64,000 nucleotides of DNA from contig NZ_MSYM01000013.1 in NCBI RefSeq assembly GCF_001938565.1, forward strand, positions 311,496 through 375,495, in the 5' to 3' direction. This stretch comes from Rhodoferax antarcticus ANT.BR (lineage in GTDB: Bacteria > Pseudomonadota > Gammaproteobacteria > Burkholderiales > Burkholderiaceae_C). The position numbers and the translations under genes are program-made. The notes under the pieces were generated by a model, which was not told the DNA's origin, did no database searches, and was given only the letters and a program-made list of their open reading frames with translations. The number at the start of each line of letters is the position of its first letter. The stretch's first letter is position 1. Positions 45,297 through 54,920 of the stretch are shown here, one piece after another.

Positions 45297-46958
45297 ATGG
45301 CTCAATACGTATATTCGATGAACCGCGTTGGCAAGATCGTGCCGCCCAAGCGGCATATCCTGAAAGACATTTCTCTGAGTTTTTTCCCCGGTGCCAAGAT
45401 CGGGGTCTTGGGGACCAACGGTTCGGGCAAGTCAACCCTGCTGAAGATCATGGCTGGGCTGGACAAAGACATTGAAGGCGAAGCCATCCCCATGGCGGGT
45501 TTGAATATCGGTTATTTGCCGCAGGAGCCCCAGCTCGATGCCACGCAAACCGTGCGCGAGAGCATTGAGGCCGGCATGGGCAAACTGTTTGCTGCTAAGG
45601 CGCGCCTCGAAGAGGTGTACATCGCCTATGGTGAAGAAGACGCCGACTTTGATGCCCTGGCAGCCGAGCAGGCCGAACTGGAGGCCATCATTGCCACAGC
45701 TGGTACCGACTCCGAACACCAGCTTGAAATCGCCGCTGACGCGCTGCGCCTGCCACCCTGGGATGCGGTGATTGGTGTGCTGTCTGGTGGTGAAAAGCGC
45801 CGCGTGGCGCTGTGCAGCTTGCTGCTGAGCCACCCCGAGATGCTGTTGCTCGATGAGCCGACGAATCACCTGGATGCCGAGTCGGTGGACTGGTTGGAGC
45901 AGTTCCTGCAACGCTACTCCGGCACGGTGGTGGCCATCACCCACGATCGCTACTTTCTGGACAATGCCGCCGAGTGGATTCTGGAAATGGACCGGGGTTC
46001 AGGCATCCCCTACAAGGGCAATTACAGCTCTTGGATGGAGCAAAAACAGGCCCGGCTGGAGCAGGAGAAGAAGGGTGAAGAGTCCCGCGCCAAAACTTTG
46101 AAGAAAGAGCTGGAATGGTCGCGTCAGAACCCCAAAGCGCGCCAAGCCAAGAGCAAGGCGCGTTTGGCACGTTTTGAAGAACTGTCTGACTTTGAATACC
46201 AAAAGCGCAACGAAACCAATGAAATCTTCATTCCGGTGGCAGACCGCTTGGGCCAAGAGGTCATCGAGTTCGTCAACGTCAGCAAGTCGTTTGGTGACCG
46301 GTTGCTGATTGACAACTTGAGCTTCAAGGTGCCGCCAGGTGCCATTGTGGGCATCATCGGCCCCAACGGTGCCGGCAAGTCGACGCTGTTTCGCATGATC
46401 TCCGGCCAGCAGCAGCCTGACTGTGGTGAGGTCAAGATTGGCCAGACCGTCAAGATGGCTTTTGTGGACCAGAACCGTGATGACCTGGCCAACGAAAAAA
46501 CGGTCTGGGAAGATGTCTCGGGCGGGCTTGATATGCTCAACATCGGCAAGTTCACCATGGCTAGCCGCGCCTATTGCGGACGTTTCAACTTCAACGGTGC
46601 CGATCAGCAAAAACGTGTTGGTACGCTCTCAGGCGGTGAGCGTGGTCGGCTGCATCTGGCCAAAACGTTGATTGCTGGCGGCAATGTGCTGATGCTCGAT
46701 GAGCCTTCCAACGATCTGGACGTGGAAACCTTGCGCGCGCTGGAAGATGCGTTGCTGGAATTTGCCGGCTCCATTATGGTGATTAGCCACGACCGCTGGT
46801 TCCTGGACCGTATTGCCACACACATTCTGGCCTGCGAGGGTGATAGTCAGTGGACGTTCTACAACGGCAACTACCACGACTACGAAGAAGACAAGAAGAA
46901 GCGCCTGGGTGAAGAGGGTGCCAAGCCCAAACGCATGCGTTTCAAGGCCCTGAAGTAA
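45297..46958 (+). CDS. ettA: Energy-dependent translational throttle protein EttA (ABC-F)
   Basis: 553 residues, two ABC domains in tandem without membrane segments. Walker A motifs are GTNGSGKST and GPNGAGKST, signatures LSGGEKRRV and LSGGERGRL, and Walker B LLLDEPTNHLD and LMLDEPSNDLD. The start MAQYVYSMNRVGKIVPPKRHILKDI is diagnostic of EttA, which binds the ribosomal E site and gates translation by ATP/ADP ratio. Length as in E. coli (555). Confidence 0.97.
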   Translation: MAQYVYSMNRVGKIVPPKRHILKDISLSFFPGAKIGVLGTNGSGKSTLLKIMAGLDKDIEGEAIPMAGLNIGYLPQEPQLDATQTVRESIEAGMGKLFAAKARLEEVYIAYGEEDADFDALAAEQAELEAIIATAGTDSEHQLEIAADALRLPPWDAVIGVLSGGEKRRVALCSLLLSHPEMLLLDEPTNHLDAESVDWLEQFLQRYSGTVVAITHDRYFLDNAAEWILEMDRGSGIPYKGNYSSWMEQKQARLEQEKKGEESRAKTLKKELEWSRQNPKARQAKSKARLARFEELSDFEYQKRNETNEIFIPVADRLGQEVIEFVNVSKSFGDRLLIDNLSFKVPPGAIVGIIGPNGAGKSTLFRMISGQQQPDCGEVKIGQTVKMAFVDQNRDDLANEKTVWEDVSGGLDMLNIGKFTMASRAYCGRFNFNGADQQKRVGTLSGGERGRLHLAKTLIAGGNVLMLDEPSNDLDVETLRALEDALLEFAGSIMVISHDRWFLDRIATHILACEGDSQWTFYNGNYHDYEEDKKKRLGEEGAKPKRMRFKALK

Positions 46959-46999
46959 GCCCCTAACGAGCTGTCCGGCAAGTTACTGCCCCACCCCAC

Positions 47000-49258
47000 A
47001 TGGTTGCTCCATCTCTCTACCAACACTTGCTGGAACAAGCCACCCAGGCGGGCGCGTCTTTGGTGTCAAAGGTGGCTTTAGCAGCCCGCCAGTCAATGCG
47101 CGTTGAGGTGCAACTTGTGCGCAACGTCATGGAGCGTGATCATTTGGAGCTCAGCTTCAGGTTGCTCGAAACGCAGGCAGCGCAGCTAAGTGAACGTTTT
47201 CCGGTGGTTCTGTCGGCGGTTTTTCTGCGCTACCAGGGCTCAGACTCGGGCCTGGGCCAGCTGGTCAGTAGGCCTTTGCGCCTGGACCAACTTGAGCTGA
47301 TGGATGAGGGCCAGGTTCAGGAGCGGGTAGAGCTTGCGCGCATGCTGCAGCATGTGATGCAGGAGGCCGAAACGGCGTTGACCGACCTCAACAGTTATGT
47401 GAGTGCCCTGGTGGGGCTGCAGCGCGTCTGCCCCGAGCGTAATCCGCTGCGCCCGGATTCTTACGTGACGGCGCTACAGCAGGTCATGACTGATTTGATG
47501 GTGCCAACCCGGGTGCGTGCCACCTGGCTGCACCACATGGCCTCGGCTTTGGGGCGTGCCTTGGGGGCGGCTTACCAGGTCTGGGTTGATGACTTGCAGC
47601 GTCAAGGTGTGCGGCGTGCCGGTTTTACGGTGATCCGTACACCCGATACAGCGTCGGCGGTGACCCAGGGCGGATCCACTCGCGCGCAGCGGGCAGTGTG
47701 GACGCAGCCCTACCGACAAACCGTACTTACCCTGGATAAGTTGCGGCGTTTGATGGCGGGTGAGCTTGATGCGCCGCTGGATGATCCCAAAGCGGCATTT
47801 GCACAGCAGTTCAGCCGGGAGTTTGAGTCAGGCGCGCCCGAGGTGTCAGCTGCAGGTGCAGCGTCGGTAGATATTGGTTTTCAGGCCACGGTGCCTGCGG
47901 CATTAGAGGCTTTACAGGAGATGCAACAAGTAGATGTTGTCATGCAGCGTATGCAGCAGCGGCCCGCCGCGCCCGTTGGACGCGCTGGCCCGCGGGCATC
48001 GGCAGACGCTTTGCGCGATGAGTTGGCCCGCGCCGCCACGTCCATGAGCCAAGTGCTTAGTCTTGAAGTGGTGTCGCTGATGGTGGAGACCTTGGTGCAT
48101 GACAAACGCTTGCTGGCGCCGGTGAGAAAAGTCATTGAGCGGCTGGAGCCCGCGCTGTTGCGGCTGGTGATCATTGACCCGCGTTTCTTCATCGACCAAA
48201 CCCATCCAGCGCGCCGCTTGTTGCAAGAGATTTCCCAAAGAGGTTTGGCGTTTGTGGCAGAGGAGGGCGCTGAATTTCAGGCCTTTCTGATCGCTTTGCA
48301 GCGCCATGTCAGTCCGCTGGCTGTTCTCAATGTCGACAGTGCCAAGCCGTTTGAGGCAGCGCTAAAACAACTTCTACAAGACTGGGACGACCCGAAAGTC
48401 CAGGCGAATCTGAGCAGCCAAATCGACAGCGCGGCTGCGGTATTGGGCTATGCCGAAGCGCGAAACCTACGCGCCGCCCAGATGACAGACAGCCTGAAAG
48501 CCATTCCCGACATGGGCCGGGTACCTTTGGAGGTGTCTGATTTTTTATGTGGCCCTTGGGCTCAGGTGTTGGCACAGGCCGAACTCAAAGGCAGCGCTGG
48601 ACTGGACGATCCGGGTGGCTACAAAATGCTGGTCAATGAATTGCTCTGGAGTGCCCAGCCTGGTCTGACCCGGCAAGATGTAGGCCGCTTGACCAAATTA
48701 GTGCCCCGGCTGTTATCGGGCTTGCGCGAGGGTCTGCGCCTGATTGGTTACCCATCGACCAAGACCAGCATGTTTTTCGACGCACTGATGAAACTGCATC
48801 ATCAGGCCTTCAAGGCGCCCGCGCAGGATGCCCCAGTGGCAGCCGCTGTGGAGGCGAGTTTGCTGGGCAATCAAGACCATTGGGTGGCACCATCTGAAGC
48901 CAAAGCATCGGGCTTCATGGCGTTTCCCGATGATCAGGCGCAAGACCCCGTGTCGCCTTCGGTTGTCGAGGTGATGCCTGCGCTCGTGCCCGTGACGCTG
49001 AAGCTCGGTGCCTGGATCGAAATTCGGCTTAAAGACACTTGGCAGCGGATGCAGTTGTCATGGATCAGCCCGCACCAGACCCTGTTTTTATTCACCACGA
49101 ATGGTGGCAAAACGCAGTCCATGACGCAGCGATTTTTCGAGCGCATGCTGGCCGAGGGCAAATTGCGGGTGGTGTCCGATCAGGCGTCGATGCTGGACGG
49201 TGCGCTGGAAGCGGTGGTACACACCGCCATGCGCAACAGCATCGACAGCAGGGCCTGA
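47000..49258 (+). CDS. DUF1631-family protein
   Basis: 752 residues, soluble, no signal peptide. DUF1631 proteins are large betaproteobacterial and gammaproteobacterial proteins of unknown molecular function. Recognisable pieces are LLPLLAEAxTALTDLNS-like helices near the start (QEAETALTDLNSYVSAL), the central LVHDKRLLAPVRKVIERLEPALLRLVIIDPRFFIDQTHPARRLLQEI and the C-terminal LKLGAWIEIRLKDTWQRMQLSWISPHQTLFLFT, which resembles a PilZ-like beta domain (inference). A stand-alone gene 41 nt after ettA. It is convergent with yqeY, with only 2 nt between the stop codons. Confidence 0.85.
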   Translation: MVAPSLYQHLLEQATQAGASLVSKVALAARQSMRVEVQLVRNVMERDHLELSFRLLETQAAQLSERFPVVLSAVFLRYQGSDSGLGQLVSRPLRLDQLELMDEGQVQERVELARMLQHVMQEAETALTDLNSYVSALVGLQRVCPERNPLRPDSYVTALQQVMTDLMVPTRVRATWLHHMASALGRALGAAYQVWVDDLQRQGVRRAGFTVIRTPDTASAVTQGGSTRAQRAVWTQPYRQTVLTLDKLRRLMAGELDAPLDDPKAAFAQQFSREFESGAPEVSAAGAASVDIGFQATVPAALEALQEMQQVDVVMQRMQQRPAAPVGRAGPRASADALRDELARAATSMSQVLSLEVVSLMVETLVHDKRLLAPVRKVIERLEPALLRLVIIDPRFFIDQTHPARRLLQEISQRGLAFVAEEGAEFQAFLIALQRHVSPLAVLNVDSAKPFEAALKQLLQDWDDPKVQANLSSQIDSAAAVLGYAEARNLRAAQMTDSLKAIPDMGRVPLEVSDFLCGPWAQVLAQAELKGSAGLDDPGGYKMLVNELLWSAQPGLTRQDVGRLTKLVPRLLSGLREGLRLIGYPSTKTSMFFDALMKLHHQAFKAPAQDAPVAAAVEASLLGNQDHWVAPSEAKASGFMAFPDDQAQDPVSPSVVEVMPALVPVTLKLGAWIEIRLKDTWQRMQLSWISPHQTLFLFTTNGGKTQSMTQRFFERMLAEGKLRVVSDQASMLDGALEAVVHTAMRNSIDSRA

Positions 49259-49260
49259 TC

Positions 49261-49707
49261 TCAGCCTGCCAGTGCGGTTTTAACCGCTTGGGACACCAGA
49301 GTCATGTCTGCCTTACCCGCCAGTTTTGACTTCACTGCCGCCATCACCTTGCCCATATCGCCCGGGCCTTTGGCACCAAGAGCGCTCACAATGGCAGCGA
49401 CGGCGGCAGTGATCTCCTTGCTGCCCATACGTTGCGGCAGGTAAGCCTCCAGCACCTTGATCTCGTCGCTCTCCTTGTCTGCCAAGTCTTGCCGTTGTGC
49501 CTGCAGGTAGGCTGCCACCGAGTCTTTGCGCTGTTTGATCAACTTGTCGACGATGCCTACCAGCATCAAGTCGTCAACCACCACGCGCTCGTCAACCTCT
49601 TTCTGTTTGACGGCTGACAGCAGCAGTCGAATCGTGCCCAAGCGGACGCTGTCTCTGGCACGCATGGCGTTTTTCATGTCTTCGGTGACTTGGTCTTTGA
49701 GTGACAT
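49261..49707 (-). CDS. yqeY: GatB/YqeY domain protein
   Basis: 148 residues: MSLKDQVTEDMKNAMRARDSVRLGTIRLLLSAVKQKEVDER at the start, then EIKVLEAYLPQRM and GPGDMGKVMAAVKSKLAGKADMTLVSQAVK. This is the tRNA-amidotransferase-related YqeY domain. It is encoded just after rpsU, as in the classic rpsU-yqeY(-dnaG-rpoD) order, though dnaG and rpoD are not in this window. Confidence 0.93.
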   Translation of the reverse strand: MSLKDQVTEDMKNAMRARDSVRLGTIRLLLSAVKQKEVDERVVVDDLMLVGIVDKLIKQRKDSVAAYLQAQRQDLADKESDEIKVLEAYLPQRMGSKEITAAVAAIVSALGAKGPGDMGKVMAAVKSKLAGKADMTLVSQAVKTALAG

Positions 49708-49767
49708 CGTGGAGCTCCTGATGGCAAAAGGTCAGTGAATTGTGAGTAAGAGAAATCAGTTGGCAAT

Positions 49768-49805
49768 AAAAAAGCCCGCCTGAGCGTCCCCGGCGAGCTT
49801 TTTTA
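49768..49805 (-). terminator. Intrinsic terminator between rpsU and yqeY
   Basis: On the minus strand, an imperfect GC-rich hairpin (AGCTCGCCG ... CGGGCTTTTTTA) with A and T runs. It lies in the 174-nt gap after rpsU. It would attenuate read-through into yqeY. Confidence 0.78.
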
Positions 49806-49881
49806 AGGTTTAAACCTTCACCGCCTGAAAAAAAACTGGTGCGCTTGGCAATCAGACCTTTAATCAGGCGAAGCGAATGGC

Positions 49882-50094
49882 TTAAAACAGCTTCTTGGGC
49901 AACTGCATCGCGCGAATGCGCTTGTAGTTGCGCTTAACCGCCGCTGCCTTCTTGCGCTTGCGCTCGGCGGTGGGCTTTTCGTAGAACTCGCGTGCACGCA
50001 AGTCAGTCAGCAGGCCCAGTTTTTCGATAGTGCGCTTAAAGCGACGCAGAGCGACGTCAAAAGGCTCGTTTTCTTTAACACGAATGGTTGTCAT
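49882..50094 (-). CDS. rpsU: 30S ribosomal protein S21
   Basis: 70 residues: [55 protein letters not shown]. Canonical S21, a late 30S assembly protein that helps translation initiation. Normal length. Confidence 0.97.
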   Translation of the reverse strand: MTTIRVKENEPFDVALRRFKRTIEKLGLLTDLRAREFYEKPTAERKRKKAAAVKRNYKRIRAMQLPKKLF

Positions 50095-50474
50095 GAAGGT
50101 GAAGTTATCCGAATTGTGCAGACTTCAAAAATTGGAAGATCGGGCCAAAATTTGATCTTGCGAATTTCTCCGCTATAAAGTTGATCAGGCAGCGGAGTTT
50201 TGCCAGCAAAGCCAAGCATTATAACGACCTGTCCAGTGACGTTGTAGGCCGTGTGGCGCAGAAATCACATGGCCTAACAATGGGTGGCGGAAGGCGCGCG
50301 AGTTGCTTTTGTAAAAATGTCGACTCTGGACAGGGGAAAATGTCGTCCGCTGGGCTGCTCTCCTCAGCCGGTCGGGTTGCGATTCTGCACTGTTGGCCGT
50401 CGCGGGAGAGCCAAGGGCGCAGATAGACAGCAATTTTTTTTGAATTCAGGAGCATAGTTTTGGAGAAACAAAGA
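50095..50474. other. Divergent gap between rpsU and dgkA with one clear promoter
   Basis: 380 nt without a convincing gene. On the plus strand, TTGATC (50152-50157) and TATAAA (50174-50179) are separated by 16 nt, a good sigma-70 promoter. It points towards dgkA, 300 nt away, so it either gives dgkA a long leader or drives a small unannotated RNA. rpsU's own promoter on the minus strand is not obvious. Confidence 0.5.
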
Positions 50475-50846
50475 ATGCACGTCAAGCAAACCGGACTCAA
50501 ACGTCTGTTGCTGGCATTTGGTTATTCTGTTCAAGGTTTTCGTTCAGGTTGGTCGGAGCCTGCCTTCAGACAGGAGGCTATGGCGGCGTTCTTTTTGCTG
50601 CCTTTGGCCTGGTGGCTGGGCAACACCTGGCTGGAGCGCGCCGTTCTGGCTGGAACCGTGGTGGCGGTGATGGTGGTGGAACTGCTCAACACCGCCATGG
50701 AAGCCACGGTGGATCGGGTCGGGTTTGAGTTGCATCCGCTGTCAAAAAAAGCCAAGGACCTGGGTAGCGCTGCGGTGCTGCTGAGCCTGTGTTTTGGTGG
50801 CGTGGTCTGGGCGGGTGCGCTTTGGCAGCGTTTTTTGGGTAGCTGA
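50475..50846 (+). CDS. dgkA: Diacylglycerol kinase
   Basis: 123 residues with three membrane segments and the DgkA signature VVELLNTAMEATVDRVG ... HPLSKKAKDLGSAAVLL. It phosphorylates diacylglycerol released during membrane glycan modification, recycling it to phosphatidate. The ATG at 50475 has GGAG 9 nt upstream. A TTG at 50460 is less likely. Confidence 0.94.
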   Translation: MHVKQTGLKRLLLAFGYSVQGFRSGWSEPAFRQEAMAAFFLLPLAWWLGNTWLERAVLAGTVVAVMVVELLNTAMEATVDRVGFELHPLSKKAKDLGSAAVLLSLCFGGVVWAGALWQRFLGS

Positions 50847-50881
50847 CGAACCAGGTCTTGTGGCCGTCAAAGGCGTGAGGC

Positions 50882-51679
50882 TTAGCTTGGTTGCACGGCG
50901 CGCCTAGCTAGCCGCTCGAAAGCCATGTCTGTCGCAACGGCCAGCAAGCCCACCAGCAAGGCGCCCTGCAACACATAGGCGGTGTTAAAGCCGCTCAAGC
51001 CGACGATGATGGGAGACCCCAGTGTTTTGGCGCCCACTGTTGACGCAATGGCAGCGGTCCCGATGTTGATGATGACCGAGGTGCGCACGCCCGCCAGCCA
51101 GACGGGCCAGGCCAAAGGTATTTCGATCTGGCGAAGCACTTGCCAGGGCGTCATGCCCATAGCGCGCGCCGATTCCAGTGCGGCTTGTGGCACGCCTGCT
51201 AGGCCAGCCAGTGTGGCCTGCAAGACGGGCAACAAGCCGTAGAGGGCCAGGGCAATCAAAGCGGGTAGCTCACCAAATCCCACTGCGGGTACCGCCAGCG
51301 CCAGCACGGCAATGGGCGGGAAGGTCTGGCCCGCAGCTGCCAGGGTCTGCATCATCGGCTCGAAGGCGCGTCCAGACGGGCGCGTAACGCCGACGCCAAC
51401 ACCGATGCCGATCAGGATGGCAATGCTGCTCGACACCACGACCAGTGCGATATGGCGCCACAGCAGTTCTGAAAAAGGCTCTTGGAGGTAGACAGGGCGA
51501 TCCTGTTGTGGAAACAGTGCGCCAAACATTGCGCCGGTATGCGGCAGAGCATAGGCAAGGCACAGCAGCGCCATCACCACCCACGGTAAGGGGTTCTGAA
51601 ACCAGCGGGCTGAAGCCACTGGCTTGGTTTGGGCCTCAGGCAGGCGTGTTGGCATGGCTAACAAAGATGTCGGATGCAT
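50882..51679 (-). CDS. yehW: Osmoprotectant ABC transporter permease, YehW type
   Basis: 265 residues, about six membrane segments, OpuC/YehW family: VVVSSSIAILIGIGVGVGVTRP, ALYGLLPVLQATLAGLAGVPQAALESARAMGMTPWQVLRQIEIPLAWPVWLAGVRTS and IVGLSGFNTAYVLQGALLVG. Part of a quaternary-amine or glycine-betaine importer. The 5' end overlaps the ATPase gene by 44 nt (ATG 51679) or 20 nt (ATG 51655). Neither has a strong ribosome site, so the start is uncertain. Confidence 0.88.
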   Translation of the reverse strand: MHPTSLLAMPTRLPEAQTKPVASARWFQNPLPWVVMALLCLAYALPHTGAMFGALFPQQDRPVYLQEPFSELLWRHIALVVVSSSIAILIGIGVGVGVTRPSGRAFEPMMQTLAAAGQTFPPIAVLALAVPAVGFGELPALIALALYGLLPVLQATLAGLAGVPQAALESARAMGMTPWQVLRQIEIPLAWPVWLAGVRTSVIINIGTAAIASTVGAKTLGSPIIVGLSGFNTAYVLQGALLVGLLAVATDMAFERLARRAVQPS

Positions 51680-52583
51680 ACAGGCTACCCACCGGCTGTT
51701 GCTGAGCGTTCAGCACCGACAACACACTCGCGCCCTGCGCTGCCAGAATGGCCACCGCTTCGCGCAATGACGCCGTTTGCGGCAGGGTGGGTGACCCGGG
51801 GGGCGCTGGATCGTGCCGTACCAGCGGCTCGACCGCTTTGAGTGACAGCAGCTTGATACCCAGGTCGGATCGGCCCACAAAGTCGAGAACAAAATCACTC
51901 GCCGGACTCGACAGCAGTTCCAACGGCGTGGCCACCTGCACGATCTGGCCCTGGTTCATGAGGACGATCCTGTCGGCCAGCAGCAGGGCTTCGTCGATGT
52001 CGTGGGTGACCAGCACGATGGTTTTGCCAGAGGTCTGATGCACGCGCTTCAACTCCAGTTGCAACGCCGTGCGTGTCACCGGGTCAAGCGCGCCAAAGGG
52101 CTCGTCCATCAGCAGCACGGCTGGGTCGGCCGCCAATGCGCGTGCCACCCCCACACGTTGCTGCTGGCCACCCGAGAGCTGGTGTGGGTAGCGCTGGCGA
52201 AACAGCTCGGGTGCCATGTCAAACAGGGTTAGCAATTCGGTCACCCGCTGGCTGATGCTCTCCTTGCTCCAGCCCAGCAGGTGCGGCACGGTGGCAATGT
52301 TTCGCTCGACCGTCCAATGCGGAAACAGACCGACCGACTGAATGGCATAACCCATGCGCCGGCGCAGGTCACGCACATCAAAGCTGTAAATCTCCCGCCC
52401 TTCGAACAGGATGCGACCCTGATCATGGTCAACCATACGGTTGATCATCTTCAGCGCGGTGCTTTTTCCCGAGCCTGAAGGGCCGATCAATACAACGAGT
52501 TCACCAAGCTCAATGTGTAAATTCAGGCCCTCGACAGCCCTGACCCCACCGTACGACTTGCCAATGTTTTGAAACTCGATCAT
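51636..52583 (-). CDS. yehX: Osmoprotectant ABC transporter ATPase, YehX type
   Basis: 315 residues. Walker [11 protein letters not shown]-loop [16 protein letters not shown], signature [15 protein letters not shown], Walker [17 protein letters not shown], and a C-terminal CBS-like region ([41 protein letters not shown]). The CBS region in such ATPases senses ionic strength. Four-nucleotide overlap (ATGA) with the upstream permease. Confidence 0.93.
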   Translation of the reverse strand: MIEFQNIGKSYGGVRAVEGLNLHIELGELVVLIGPSGSGKSTALKMINRMVDHDQGRILFEGREIYSFDVRDLRRRMGYAIQSVGLFPHWTVERNIATVPHLLGWSKESISQRVTELLTLFDMAPELFRQRYPHQLSGGQQQRVGVARALAADPAVLLMDEPFGALDPVTRTALQLELKRVHQTSGKTIVLVTHDIDEALLLADRIVLMNQGQIVQVATPLELLSSPASDFVLDFVGRSDLGIKLLSLKAVEPLVRHDPAPPGSPTLPQTASLREAVAILAAQGASVLSVLNAQQQPVGSLYASDIFVSHANTPA

Positions 52584-53827
52584 CTGATACGCCCTGAAAC
52601 CTGCGCTAACGGGGTGGCGCTTGCATCAGCTTCAGAAAATCCGATTGGCTGTACCCAGGCGATCATGGCCTTGAAAAGTGCGTCAGCCAGCATCGCCAGC
52701 AGCACGATAGGCAGCACGCCCAGCAGAACCAGGTCGTTGGCGGCACTGAACAGCCCGTCAAACATCAGGGAGCCCAGCCCACCGGCGCCGACCAAAGCCG
52801 TTACTGCCGTCAAACCAATGGTTTGCACCACGGCTGCGCGCAGGCCTGGCAGCAGCACCGGCAGCGCCAGCGGCAGTTGAACCTGCCAAAAGATCTGGCG
52901 CTCTGACATGCCCATGGCCAGCGCTGCCGTTTTGGCGGCAACAGGCACTTGCTCCAGGCCAGCGAGTCCTGAACGGACGATGGGCAGCAGGCTGTACAGC
53001 ACCAGCGCCAGCACAGCGGGTGCCAGCCCAACGCCGCTGACACCGGCTTTTGCCAGCCCTGGAAACTGCAGCGCCAACCAAGCCAGTGGCGCCATGAGCA
53101 GACCAAAAAGTGCGATTGAGGGCACTGTCTGGACAATGTTGAGCAGCGGGAAAAGCCATTGACGCAAGCCTGCGCGCCGTGTACACGCCCAAGCCAGCGG
53201 CAGGCCAAGCAGGATTGAGGGCACGATGGCCGTTGCGACAATTTGCAAATGGCGCAGCAGTGCCAGCCAAAAGACCTCTTCGCGATTGACGTACTCTTTG
53301 AGAAGCGACAGATCCTTGCCCACGCCCAGCGCCAGCAGCAGCAGGGTGGGCGCAGCCACCAGCGCCAGAACGCCGCTGCGCGCAGTGCTGGAGGCGCTCA
53401 GGCGCTGTACAGCGTCCAGGCTCATCAGCCAGGCCAGGGCGACCAGGCACCAGAATCCAGCACCCAAAGAAGTTCGTGTCAGGCTGGATTGGGTTTGTGC
53501 CACCTGCTGTGCGTGCGTCGCCGCCAGCCAGAACAGGCTTGCCAGACCAAGTGCCATCAATAAGGGCAGGGCCGCCACCCTGAGCTGGGAGGAAATCGCA
53601 TTTGGCGGCTGCTTGTTAAAAGTCCCGCCTGTCGAAGACGGCTGAATAAGCAGGACAAACACCGGCAAAACCAGCGACCAGCCCCAACCAGGCAAGACAC
53701 TGGCAAGGTAAACCGGCTCGCCCGACATCAGCCGATTCGGCGCGACGCGCAATAGGGGCAGCAGCCAAGCCGCACCCAAACCCAGCAAAGCGCAGACCGC
53801 CAGAACCGGATGGACTTGCAGCCGCAC
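52580..53827 (-). CDS. yehY: Osmoprotectant ABC transporter permease, YehY type
   Basis: 415 residues. A long N-terminal region with several hydrophobic segments (1 to about 190) precedes the permease core (LLRHLQIVATAIVPSILLGLPLAWA, NIVQTVPSIALFGLLMAPL, VLALVLYSLLPIVRSGLAGLEQVPVAAKTAALAMGMSERQIFWQVQLPLALPVLLPGLRAAV). The size and order match E. coli YehY (385 residues), distinct from the shorter OpuCB/OpuCD permeases. Confidence 0.9.
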   Translation of the reverse strand: MRLQVHPVLAVCALLGLGAAWLLPLLRVAPNRLMSGEPVYLASVLPGWGWSLVLPVFVLLIQPSSTGGTFNKQPPNAISSQLRVAALPLLMALGLASLFWLAATHAQQVAQTQSSLTRTSLGAGFWCLVALAWLMSLDAVQRLSASSTARSGVLALVAAPTLLLLALGVGKDLSLLKEYVNREEVFWLALLRHLQIVATAIVPSILLGLPLAWACTRRAGLRQWLFPLLNIVQTVPSIALFGLLMAPLAWLALQFPGLAKAGVSGVGLAPAVLALVLYSLLPIVRSGLAGLEQVPVAAKTAALAMGMSERQIFWQVQLPLALPVLLPGLRAAVVQTIGLTAVTALVGAGGLGSLMFDGLFSAANDLVLLGVLPIVLLAMLADALFKAMIAWVQPIGFSEADASATPLAQVSGRIR

Positions 53828-53833
53828 GTCAGA

Positions 53834-54769
53834 CTACTTGAGGAAACCTTTGCTGCGCAAATAGTCACCGGCCACTTTGCGTGCGTCTACCCCTTCAAGC
53901 TGGATGCGGGCGTTGAGCTGCTGCAGCGTTTCGGCATCCAGTGACTTGAAAATAGGCGCCAACGTGGTTGCAACCACCGGGAAGCGTTTCAGCGCTTCTT
54001 CGCGGATCAGCGGCGCGGGGGCGTATACCGGCTGGGCGCCTTTGGGGTCTTGCATGATCACCAGACCCAACGCAGCCACCGGGCCGTCCGTGCCGTAAGC
54101 CATGGCCGCATTGACCCCCGAGGTTTTCTCGGCGGCAGCGCGGATGGTGGCCGCGGTGTCGCCACCCGCCAGGACCAGGGTTTGGTCTGCCCGCAACTTC
54201 AGGTTGTAGGCAGCAGTGAACGCTGGCATGCCGTCTGGGCGTTCCATGAATTCGGCAGACGCTGCAAGCTTCAAAGGGCCAGGGCCAGCGGCGAACTTGG
54301 CCAGGTCATCGAGCGTGCGCAGCTGGTTGGCAGTGGCGACGTCTTTGCGCACCGCAATCGCCCAGGTGTTGTTGGCGTTGGCTGGCTCAAGCCAGACAAT
54401 TTTGTTGCGCTCAAAATCCATCTTTTTGACCAGCTCGTAGCCGGCGCGCAAATCTTTCCAGGCCTTGTTGCTCTCGTCGCCCAGCATGAAGGCGCCGTTG
54501 CCGGTGTATTCTGGGTAGATGTCAATTTCGCCCGCAACCAGGGCAGTTCGCACGACCTTGGTGTTACCCAAGGCGACCCGGTTGTCCACCTTCACGCCTT
54601 GAGCTTGCAGTGCCAGAACAATGATGTTGCCCAGCAATTTGCCTTCGGTATCGATCTTGGAGCCCACACGCAGAGTGTCAGACTGCGCCTGTGCCATCAG
54701 GGGTGCGGCCAGCAGGGCACTCAGGCCGGCAGCCAACAGCAGGGAACGTCGCTGAATCAAAAACATCAT
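53834..54769 (-). CDS. osmF: Osmoprotectant-binding protein, OsmF/YehZ type
   Basis: 311 residues. Signal peptide with MMFLIQRRSLLLAAGLSALLA, cleavage likely near AQA (27-29). Binding-protein core: DTLRVGSKIDTEGKLLGNIIVLALQAQGVKVDNRVALGNTKVVRTALVAGEIDIYPEYTGNGAF. OpuAC/ProX-like family. First gene of the four-gene unit osmF-yehY-yehX-yehW, the E. coli order. The start at 54769 (MM) has AAAGG just upstream. The longer frame to 54967 runs into the divergent DUF427 gene and is rejected. Confidence 0.92.
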   Translation of the reverse strand: MMFLIQRRSLLLAAGLSALLAAPLMAQAQSDTLRVGSKIDTEGKLLGNIIVLALQAQGVKVDNRVALGNTKVVRTALVAGEIDIYPEYTGNGAFMLGDESNKAWKDLRAGYELVKKMDFERNKIVWLEPANANNTWAIAVRKDVATANQLRTLDDLAKFAAGPGPLKLAASAEFMERPDGMPAFTAAYNLKLRADQTLVLAGGDTAATIRAAAEKTSGVNAAMAYGTDGPVAALGLVIMQDPKGAQPVYAPAPLIREEALKRFPVVATTLAPIFKSLDAETLQQLNARIQLEGVDARKVAGDYLRSKGFLK

Positions 54770-54920
54770 GTAACCTTTCAAAAAAGAGACCAACACACAC
54801 CACCGGCGCCAGGAGCGCGTCAAAGGGCTCAAAGGATAAGCCAAAACCGATTGCCCTGACGAGCCCGGTTGCATGGTGCGCCGTGGTGCAATGCAGGCTC
54901 TGAAATCCAAGGAGTTCGTC

